Shown here piece by piece: positions 56,262 to 64,000 of a stretch of 64,000 bases of DNA. Position 1 is the first letter of the stretch. The number at the start of each line of letters is the position of its first letter. Source of the DNA: Streptomyces hilarionis (GTDB lineage Bacteria; Actinomycetota; Actinomycetes; Streptomycetales; Streptomycetaceae); contig NZ_JAHHIT010000037.1 of assembly GCF_024539675.1 (NCBI RefSeq), forward strand, positions 62,001 through 126,000, read 5' to 3'. The notes below the pieces were generated by a model. That model was given only the letters and a program-made list of their open reading frames with translations. It did no database searches and had not been told where the DNA came from. The position numbers and the translations under genes are program-made.

Positions 56262-57401
56262 ATGACCACCACTCTCGAACACCCCCCTGTGCAGCAGTCG
56301 CCGGCCCGGATCGTCCTCGGCGTCCTCGACGTCGACACGAGCGGCAAGGGGCGTCTGCGCCCCGTCGACTGCCTGCCCACGCCCGACGACCTCCAGGTCC
56401 CGGCCGCGCTGATCCGGCGTCACGGTCTGCGCAAGGGCGACCTCGTCGAAGGGGTGCGCGGCCCCCAGCGCGCCCTGACCGAGGTCACCCGCGTCGAGGG
56501 CCGCGCCCCCGACGCCCCGCACGGCCGCCGCCACTTCCGCGACCTGACGCCCGTGCACCCCCACGAGCGGCTCCGGCTCGAACACCGCGCGTCGGGTCTC
56601 GCCGGACGGGTCGTGGACCTCCTCGCACCCGTCGGCAAGGGTCAGCGCGGGCTGATCGTCGCGCCGCCCAAGACGGGCAAGACCGTGCTGCTCCAGCAGC
56701 TCGCGGCCGCCGTCGCCGGCAACCACCCCGGAGCCCGGCTGATGGTCGTCCTGCTCGACGAACGGCCCGAGGAGGTCACCGACATGCGGCGTTCCGTGCG
56801 CGGCGAGGTGTACGCCTCGACGTTCGACCGGGCGCCGGCCCAGCACATCGCCCTGGCCGAACTCGTCGTCGAACGGGCCAAACGGCTCGTCGAGGCGGGC
56901 GAGGACGTCGTCGTCCTGCTCGACTCCCTGACCCGGCTGTGCCGGGCCCACAACAACGCGGCGGCCGCCGGGGGCCGTACCCTCAGCGGCGGAGTCGACG
57001 CGAGCGCGCTGATCGGCCCCAAGCGGTTCTTCGGCGCGGCGCGCGCGGCCGAGGAGGGCGGCTCGCTCACCATTCTCGCCACCGCCCTGGTCGAAACGGG
57101 CTCGCGCGCCGACGACTTCTACTTCGAGGAGCTGAAGAGCACCGGCAACATGGAGCTCCGCCTCGACCGCGAACCGGCCTCGCGCCGCCTCTTCCCGGCC
57201 GTCGACGTCGACGGCTCCGGCACCCGCCGGGAGGAACTCCTGCACACCCCGGCCGAGTTGGCGGCCGTGCGCGGACTGCGCCGGGCGCTGGGGGCGCGGG
57301 ACGGCCGGGCGAACCTGGAGACCCTGCTGGAGCGGATGCGCGAGACCCCGGACAACGCGTCCTTCCTGCGCCGCGTCCAGCCCACGCTGCCCGCCGCCTA
57401 G
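56262..57401 (+). CDS. Short transcription termination factor Rho paralogue
   Basis: The 379-residue protein is shorter than E. coli Rho (419) and lacks the long N-terminal insert of main actinobacterial Rho. A cold-shock-like RNA-binding part (residues 15-85) precedes the ATPase: Walker A GLIVAPPKTGKTVLL near residue 130, DERPEEVTDMRRS (R-loop side), Walker B VVVLLDSLTRL near 230, Q-loop region SALIGPKRFFGAAR and the GSRADDFYFEELKSTGNMEL arginine finger. It should be an RNA helicase/termination factor. Main rho presumably lies elsewhere. Confidence 0.9.
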   Translation: MTTTLEHPPVQQSPARIVLGVLDVDTSGKGRLRPVDCLPTPDDLQVPAALIRRHGLRKGDLVEGVRGPQRALTEVTRVEGRAPDAPHGRRHFRDLTPVHPHERLRLEHRASGLAGRVVDLLAPVGKGQRGLIVAPPKTGKTVLLQQLAAAVAGNHPGARLMVVLLDERPEEVTDMRRSVRGEVYASTFDRAPAQHIALAELVVERAKRLVEAGEDVVVLLDSLTRLCRAHNNAAAAGGRTLSGGVDASALIGPKRFFGAARAAEEGGSLTILATALVETGSRADDFYFEELKSTGNMELRLDREPASRRLFPAVDVDGSGTRREELLHTPAELAAVRGLRRALGARDGRANLETLLERMRETPDNASFLRRVQPTLPAA

Positions 57402-57630
57402 ACACCCGCCCGGCCGCCGCCGGACGGCCACCGGACGGCCCCCGCACCGCCGTCGTACGGCCCACGGGCGGGAACCGGACGACCGCCGGACGCCGACCGG
57501 GCCGGGCCGACGGCAGGAGGGGGCGACCGGAGGGCGGTGGGCCGCACCGCGTGCGGCATCCGGGTGCTCGCGCGGGCCCGTCCGGCACGGGCAGCGCGGG
57601 GAAGCCGCACCGGGTTCCTACGTTGATCAT

Positions 57631-58956
57631 ATGACGATCGGATTCTCTTCCCGGGCCGCATCGGCGGCCTGCGCGTTCTGTGTGGCCGGCGTCCTCGCCC
57701 TCGGCCCCGCCGCGGCCGCCGCCCAGGCCGACCCGGACCCGGCGCGTCCGGGCGCCCCGGGCGAAGCCGGCGCACCGGGCGTGACGATCCCTCGGCCGTC
57801 GCTGCTGTACCGCTCCGGCATCCAGGTCAGACCGCACCGCGACGCCCCCGAGGTCCCGGACGTCTCCGCCCTGTCGTGGCTGGTGTCCGACGCCGGGACC
57901 GGCGAGGTGCTCGCCGCGTCGCACGCGCACCGCGCCCTGCCGCCCGCCAGCACGCTGAAGACCCTCTTCGCCCTGACGGTGCTGCCGGTGCTGCCCGGTG
58001 AGCTCCAGCACCGGGTGAGCCCGGAGGAACTCATGGGCATCGGGCCCGGCAGCAGCCTCGTCGGGGTCGCCGAGGGCCACACGTACCGGATCGCCGACCT
58101 GTGGCGGGGCGTGTTCCTCAACTCCGGCAACGACGCCGTGCACGTCCTCGCCTCCCTCAGCGGCGGCTGGGACACCACCGCCGCCCGGATGCAGGCCAAG
58201 GCCCGCTCCCTCGGCGCCCTGGACACCCATGTGCGCTCGCCCGACGGCTACGACACCCCCGGCCAGGTGTCGTCCGCCTACGACCTGGCGGTGTTCGGAC
58301 GGGAAGGACTGCGCAACCCGGACTTCGCGCGGTACTGCGCGACCGCCGAGGCGCAGTTCCCGGGGGACGGAGAGGCCTCCTACGGCATCGCCAACACCAA
58401 CCGGCTGCTCACCGGGGCGAACGGCGTCGCGGCCTACCCGGGGCTGATCGGGATCAAGAACGGCTACACCAGCAACGCCGGCAACACCCTGGTCGCCGCG
58501 GCCCGCCGGGACGGACGCACCCTCGTGGTCACGGTGATGAACCCTCAGGCGGGCGGCGGGTTCACCGTCTACGAGGAGGCGCGCGAGCTGCTGGACTGGG
58601 GATTCGCGGCGGCCGGGCGGGTCGATCCGGTGGGCTCGCTCGACGCGCTGCGGGCGGGCCCGCACCCGCTTCCGCGGTCCGGCCCCGGGACGGCGCCCTC
58701 CTCGCCCGCGGAGCCGGAGCGCGGACCGGCCGCGCGCTCCGGCCCCTCCCCCGCCGTGCCGCCCCGGCCCGCGCCGTCGACGACGCGGTCCGCGCCGGCC
58801 GCCACCGCCGCGACCGCGGCCACGCTCCGGGCGGACGTCAAAGACGGCGACGGCGGCTGGTCCGAGGTGGCGCTCGTCGTGGGCGCCGCCGCACTGGGCG
58901 GAGCCGCCATGGCGCTGCTGACGCGGCTCGCGGGCCGCGGATCCGGCGGGAACTGA
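57631..58956 (+). CDS. D-alanyl-D-alanine carboxypeptidase (PBP5-like)
   Basis: The 441-residue protein has a signal peptide (residues 1-33), serine active site S107-T-L-K110 (PPASTLKTL), S165-G-N167 and a K276-N-G278 motif in place of KTG. The catalytic domain ends near residue 340; a Pro/Ser/Ala-rich linker and C-terminal hydrophobic anchor (ALVVGAAALGGAAMALL) follow. It trims pentapeptide side chains of peptidoglycan at the membrane outer face. Its last 388 bp overlap the convergent mannosyltransferase frame. Confidence 0.88.
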   Translation: MTIGFSSRAASAACAFCVAGVLALGPAAAAAQADPDPARPGAPGEAGAPGVTIPRPSLLYRSGIQVRPHRDAPEVPDVSALSWLVSDAGTGEVLAASHAHRALPPASTLKTLFALTVLPVLPGELQHRVSPEELMGIGPGSSLVGVAEGHTYRIADLWRGVFLNSGNDAVHVLASLSGGWDTTAARMQAKARSLGALDTHVRSPDGYDTPGQVSSAYDLAVFGREGLRNPDFARYCATAEAQFPGDGEASYGIANTNRLLTGANGVAAYPGLIGIKNGYTSNAGNTLVAAARRDGRTLVVTVMNPQAGGGFTVYEEARELLDWGFAAAGRVDPVGSLDALRAGPHPLPRSGPGTAPSSPAEPERGPAARSGPSPAVPPRPAPSTTRSAPAATAATAATLRADVKDGDGGWSEVALVVGAAALGGAAMALLTRLAGRGSGGN

Positions 58957-60131
58957 CCGACGGGCAGCCACCCGAGCAGGCCCAGCGTGACCCAGGTGTA
59001 GGCGTTGGCGCCGAGGAAGCCGCCGACGCCGGACGGGTCGTCGAACCACAGCCACACCACGCTGGTGCACAGCACCGCGTACAGGGCGCCCGCGACCCTC
59101 GGGCGTCCCGCCCGGATCAGCACGGCGAAGGACGGCAGCAGCCAGACCAGGTGGTGGACCCAGGTGACGGGACTGACCAGGCACGCGGTGAGCCCCGTGA
59201 GGGCGAAGGCCGCCGGCAGGTCGCCGCGGGCGGCCGCCCGCCGGGTCCGCCACGCCCACCCGCACAGCACGAGCACGACCAGCACCGCCCAGACGCCCCG
59301 GCTCTCCACCCCGAGCCGGGCGAGCACGCCCTGGAGGGACTGGTTGGAGACGTAGTCCAGCCGCCCGACACGGCTCGTGTCCCACAGGGCCCGCGTCCAG
59401 TAGAAGCGCGAGGCGTCCGGGGCGACCAGCGCGGCGAAGGCCGTCGCGCCGAACGCCACGGCGGTGGCGACCGCGGCCGCCCGTCGCCGGCCGACGAGGA
59501 ACAGCAGGCCGATGAAGAGCGCCGGCGTGAGCTTGATCGCCGCCGCCAGCCCGATGCCGGCTCCCGCCCACCACGGCAGGCCGGACCGGCCCGGCCACGG
59601 CAACCGGGAGCGGGACCGGGACGGAGGCGGGTCCGACGCCGGCGGCCGGACGTCGGTCAGGACGAGGGCCAGCAGCAAGAGGTTGACCTGACCAAAGCTG
59701 ACGGTGTCGCGCAGCGGTTCGAACAGGGCCAGCGCGCAGGCGGCGAGGCCGGCGCCGTACCAGCCGTGCCGCCGCCACCCCGGCCCGCACAGGACCCGCA
59801 CGACGACGGCCAGCGCGGCCAGGTCGAGCAGCAGGGCGGTCACGATCGCGGTACGCAGCCCGACCAGGGCCATGGGCGCCATCACGACGGCGGCGAACGG
59901 GGGGTAGGTGAAACCGTACGGCGTGCCCGGCACCCGGTAGTCGTAGACCCGGCCGCCGTCGTGGATCCAGGTGTTGACGGTGCCGTAGTAGACGCGCAGG
60001 TCGAACCAGTCCCGCAGCAGCGGCACGGTCGCGGTGAAGACCGCGACGGCGAGGGCCGACGCGAGCACGAGCAGCACGCGGCCGCGGTCGGTGCCGGGCG
60101 GCCGCAGGAGGGAGGCGGTCCTCGGCGTCAT
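58569..60131 (-). CDS. GT87 (DUF2029) polyprenol-phosphate-mannose mannosyltransferase
   Basis: The 520-residue integral membrane GT-C protein has about 9-10 transmembrane helices. YYGTVNTWIHDGGRVYDYRVPGTPYGFTYPPFAAVVMAPMA near residue 50-90 is the GT87 signature. Real similarity ends near residue 390 (LGLLGWLPVG); the remaining 130 residues are the antisense of the D,D-carboxypeptidase gene, because no stop occurs in frame until 58569. Its ATGA start overlaps the upstream MptB-like gene. It mannosylates cell-envelope glycans. Confidence 0.82.
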   Translation of the reverse strand: MTPRTASLLRPPGTDRGRVLLVLASALAVAVFTATVPLLRDWFDLRVYYGTVNTWIHDGGRVYDYRVPGTPYGFTYPPFAAVVMAPMALVGLRTAIVTALLLDLAALAVVVRVLCGPGWRRHGWYGAGLAACALALFEPLRDTVSFGQVNLLLLALVLTDVRPPASDPPPSRSRSRLPWPGRSGLPWWAGAGIGLAAAIKLTPALFIGLLFLVGRRRAAAVATAVAFGATAFAALVAPDASRFYWTRALWDTSRVGRLDYVSNQSLQGVLARLGVESRGVWAVLVVLVLCGWAWRTRRAAARGDLPAAFALTGLTACLVSPVTWVHHLVWLLPSFAVLIRAGRPRVAGALYAVLCTSVVWLWFDDPSGVGGFLGANAYTWVTLGLLGWLPVGQFPPDPRPASRVSSAMAAPPSAAAPTTSATSDQPPSPSLTSARSVAAVAAVAAGADRVVDGAGRGGTAGEGPERAAGPRSGSAGEEGAVPGPDRGSGCGPARSASSEPTGSTRPAAANPQSSSSRASS

Positions 60132-61534
60132 GCCGTGCCCCCCAGGGCGATGGGCGCCCGTGCCGCGAGCCGGGCCTGCCACAGGACGACCGCGGCGAGC
60201 GCGCCTCCGCAGACGGCCAACAGCACACGGTCCTTGTCGGCCGGGCCGCCGTCGGGGAGCACGGCGAGGGCGAGGAACCCGGCCACGACGGCCGTCCGGT
60301 GCCGTGCCGGGGCGTCGGGAGCCGCGGCGGCTATGAGGAACAGGCCCCACAGCGCGTACCAGGGGCGGATCGCCGGGCCGAACGCGGCCACCGCGGCGAG
60401 GCTCAGCCCGAGCGCGTACACCGGGCGCGGGCGCAGCCGCCACCAGAGGGCCACCAGGACGACGGCGGTGATCGCGAGCCCGAGACCGTGCCAGACGGGG
60501 ACGGCCAGCGGCGCCAGGTCGCTGCCGAGGCCCTCCAGCAGCGCGCGGGTCGCCCGGCCGAGCAGGCTGGTGAGCGCCCAGTTGTGGGCGGAGACCGGGG
60601 TGTCCAGGGCCGCGATCCAGCCGTACCCGGTGCCCGCGACGGCGGTCGCCACGACCGTGGTGAGAGCCGCCGCGCCCCCGGTGGTCACCAGGGCCCGGAC
60701 AGGACGGCCGCCCGTGCGCAGGTGCAGGACCACCACCGCGACCAGGCCCAGCGCGGCCGGCGCCTTGACCAGGGCCGCGAGGGTGACCAGGACGGCCGCG
60801 AGCACCGGACGGCCGCCGAGGGCCGCGACCAGGCCGACGCCGAGCAGCCCCAGCATGATCGCGTCGTTGTGGGCCCCGGCCACCAGGTGCAGCAGGACGA
60901 GCGGGTTGAGGACGCCCAGCCAGAGCGCGGCGGCGGGGTCGGCGCCGCTGTGCCGGGCGAGCCGGGGCAGGGCGGCCGTCATCAGCGCCACCCCGAGCAG
61001 CGCCACGCACCGCATGCCGAGCAGTCCGGCGGAGAGCGCGCCGCGGGTCAGGGCGGACAGGGCGGCGGCCAGCGCGAGGAAGACCGGTCCGTACGGCGCC
61101 GCGGTGTGCCGCCACAGCGGGGCGACCTCCTCGGCGAGCGGCCCGCCGAGCCGGGCGGGGCCGTGTGCGTACACGTCGAGGTGCGCGTCCACCATGGCGC
61201 CCTGGGCCAGGTAGCTGTACACGTCACGGCTGAACAGCGGCGGCGCGATCAGCAGCGGCGCGGCCCACACGACGAGGACCAGCACGAGCGCGCGCGGCGT
61301 CGGCGGCCGGCCGCCGCGCACCAGCCGGCCCAGCAGGACCCAGGCGGCGGTCAGCAGCACCAGTCCGAAGTAGACGCCGACCAGACCGAGGACGGCGTGC
61401 ATCGAGGCCGGGGCGAGGAGTTCCCGGGCGGGCAGGGCTCCGGCCGTCCTGCCGCCGAGGGCGAGACTCGCCGTGCCGGCCAGGCCGAGGGCCTGACAGC
61501 GACGGAGGTCGAGGGGGTGGGTCTTGGCCGACAC
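60128..61534 (-). CDS. MptB-like alpha-1,6-mannosyltransferase (GT-C)
   Basis: The 468-residue protein has about 13 membrane helices. MptB-like stretches include LIAPPLFSRDVYSYLAQGAMVDAHLDVYAHGPARLG (catalytic first loop with RDVYSY), WRHTAAPYGPVFLAL, and NPLVLLHLVAGAHNDAIMLGLLGVGL. MptB uses polyprenol-phosphate-mannose to build alpha-1,6-mannan. It is the first gene of a two-gene mannosyltransferase operon; the ATGA overlap with GT87 indicates coupling. Substrate in Streptomyces unknown. Confidence 0.88.
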   Translation of the reverse strand: MSAKTHPLDLRRCQALGLAGTASLALGGRTAGALPARELLAPASMHAVLGLVGVYFGLVLLTAAWVLLGRLVRGGRPPTPRALVLVLVVWAAPLLIAPPLFSRDVYSYLAQGAMVDAHLDVYAHGPARLGGPLAEEVAPLWRHTAAPYGPVFLALAAALSALTRGALSAGLLGMRCVALLGVALMTAALPRLARHSGADPAAALWLGVLNPLVLLHLVAGAHNDAIMLGLLGVGLVAALGGRPVLAAVLVTLAALVKAPAALGLVAVVVLHLRTGGRPVRALVTTGGAAALTTVVATAVAGTGYGWIAALDTPVSAHNWALTSLLGRATRALLEGLGSDLAPLAVPVWHGLGLAITAVVLVALWWRLRPRPVYALGLSLAAVAAFGPAIRPWYALWGLFLIAAAAPDAPARHRTAVVAGFLALAVLPDGGPADKDRVLLAVCGGALAAVVLWQARLAARAPIALGGTA

Positions 61535-61670
61535 CCCGTCATCGTGGCGACGCCGGGTGGCCGGGGAACGACCGTGCGCCCTCGGGGCGGCGGCCTCTTC
61601 GTGACCGGATCGTGCGTGCGGGCGCCGGCCGGGCTCCCGGGCGCGGGGAACCGGCGTGACCGGAACCGGG

Positions 61671-62609
61671 TCAGAACACCGACAGGCCCGTGAGGGTCGT
61701 GAACCGGTCCAGGGCGGCCACCCCCGCCACCGAGTTGCCGCGTTCGTCCAGGCCCGGGCTCCACACGCACAGGGTGCAGTGGCCGGGCACGACCGCGATG
61801 ACGCCGCCGCCGACGCCGCTCTTGCCGGGCAGGCCGACCCGGTAGGCGAAGTCGCCGGCCGCGTCGTAGGTGCCGCAGGTCAGCATGACCGCGTTGACCT
61901 GCTTGGCCTGGCTGCGGGTGAGCAGGCGGCTGCCGTCCGCGCGGATGCCGTGGCGGGCGAGGAATCCGGTCGCCAGGGCCAGATCGGCGCAGGAGGCGGT
62001 CAGCGAGCACTGGCGGAAGTACTGGTCGAGCAGGACCGGCACGTGGTTGTCGACGTTTCCGTAGGACGCCATGAAATGGGCGAGGGCGGCGTTGCGGTCG
62101 CCGTGCGCGGCCTCCGAGGCGGCGACGTCCTCGTCGAAGTCCAGCGCGGGGTTGCCGCTCTCGGCGCGCAGGAAGCCGAGGAGTTCCCCGGCCGCGTCGC
62201 CGGTGCGGGTGAGGAGCCGGTCGGTGACGACCAGGGCGCCCGCGTTGATGAAGGGGTTGCGCGGGATGCCCTGCTCGTACTCCAGCTGCACCAGGGAGTT
62301 GAAGGGGTTGCCCGAGGGTTCGCGGCCCACGTGCTCCCAGAGTGCGTCGCCCTCGCGGGCCAGGTCGAGCGCGAGGGTGAAGACCTTGGTGATCGACTGG
62401 GTGGAGAAGGGCTCCCGCCAGTCCCCCACGCCGTACACCGTGCCGTCCAGCTCGGCGACGGCCATGCCGAAACTGCGCGGGTCGCGGGCGGCGAGCGCGG
62501 GGATGTAGTCGGCGGGCCGGCCGCGCCCCGGGGTGCGCTCCATCTCCTCGGCGATGCGTTCCAGGACCGGCTGGAAGACGGGGGACGACGTCGTTGCCAT
62601 GATCACCAT
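61671..62609 (-). CDS. glsA: Glutaminase
   Basis: The 312-residue protein is of normal GlsA length. It carries the serine-protease-fold motif FSTQSITKVFTLALDL (Ser-x-x-Lys: S70, K73 region), GNPFNSLVQLEYEQGIPRNPFINAGALVV, and SGVGGGVIAVVPGHCTLCVWSPGLD. It hydrolyses glutamine to glutamate and ammonia. The start is ambiguous: ATG 62609 has GGAGG only 4 nt away, GTG 62606 7 nt; ATG 62600 would be 13. Confidence 0.93.
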   Translation of the reverse strand: MVIMATTSSPVFQPVLERIAEEMERTPGRGRPADYIPALAARDPRSFGMAVAELDGTVYGVGDWREPFSTQSITKVFTLALDLAREGDALWEHVGREPSGNPFNSLVQLEYEQGIPRNPFINAGALVVTDRLLTRTGDAAGELLGFLRAESGNPALDFDEDVAASEAAHGDRNAALAHFMASYGNVDNHVPVLLDQYFRQCSLTASCADLALATGFLARHGIRADGSRLLTRSQAKQVNAVMLTCGTYDAAGDFAYRVGLPGKSGVGGGVIAVVPGHCTLCVWSPGLDERGNSVAGVAALDRFTTLTGLSVF

Positions 62610-62683
62610 TCTGCCTCCGTGCCGGTCCTGACGCGTTCGCCGCCGGTGGGCGTTCCCCGGGTACGGCCCGGGCCGGGTTCAGA

Positions 62684-64000
<1,317 letters not shown>

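Overview
The window is a GC-rich (roughly 73% by eye) actinobacterial chromosome segment. It is almost certainly Streptomyces: nearly all third codon positions are G or C, GTG starts are common, several promoters look leaderless, and there are many PAS/PP2C phosphatases, PadR/GntR/MarR regulators and secreted hydrolases. I see no rRNA or tRNA gene, no insertion sequence, no prophage, no CRISPR array and no origin. Both edges cut genes: a thiolase-fold gene at the left and aspartate ammonia-lyase at the right.

Region A (1-16.4 kb) is a fatty-acyl/steroid-side-chain-like catabolic block. It holds two thiolase-fold proteins, a double-DUF35 protein and a crotonase, divergent from a FadD19-like acyl-CoA ligase. 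Further on are an alpha/beta hydrolase, phenylacetate-CoA ligase, two more acyl-CoA ligases, a nitronate-monooxygenase-like flavoprotein, a phytoene-dehydrogenase-like oxidoreductase, a DUF2236 (MpaB-like) oxygenase and a FadE26-like acyl-CoA dehydrogenase. A 17-bp operator occurs twice (3443 and 11971), and a perfect match to the KstR consensus precedes the dehydrogenase. The order fadD19-like / echA-like / DUF35 / thiolase / thiolase resembles part of the mycobacterial cholesterol side-chain regulon.

Region B (16.4-30 kb) holds a Cys-rich copper-binding protein, a DUF6479 membrane protein, a fructosamine-kinase-like protein, a class II UvrA with a palindrome upstream, a PAS-PAS-PP2C-ATPase signalling protein, an ATP-grasp protein, an RpiB-family isomerase, an SCO6745-family protein, a DUF2071 protein, a small unknown protein and a TolB-like protein.

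Region C (28.7-40 kb) holds a secreted acid-phosphatase-like operon with a PHO-box-like repeat, the dhaKLM dihydroxyacetone kinase operon, a secreted GH75 chitosanase-like protein, a fibronectin-III lipoprotein behind a DasR-type (dre-like) palindrome, a surface protein, a PadR regulator and 2,4-dienoyl-CoA reductase (FadH) behind a 20-bp perfect palindrome.

Region D (40-55.7 kb) holds a second PAS/GAF/PP2C phosphatase, an N5-glutamine methyltransferase paralogue, MarR, GNAT with an upstream oxidoreductase relic, a coupled sulfite-oxidase-like/ferredoxin-reductase pair, an acetylxylan esterase, a class C beta-lactamase-like hydrolase, a GntR regulator with a dre-like site, and a PadR/methyltransferase pair divergent from a SnoaL-like protein.

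Region E (55.7-64 kb) holds a short Rho paralogue behind a C-rich leader, a D,D-carboxypeptidase that overlaps a convergent GT87 mannosyltransferase by 388 bp, an MptB-like mannosyltransferase, glutaminase and aspA.

Starts were chosen from visible Shine-Dalgarno sequences, overlaps with upstream genes, and where family similarity begins. Family assignments rest on motif recognition and memory, not on database searches.
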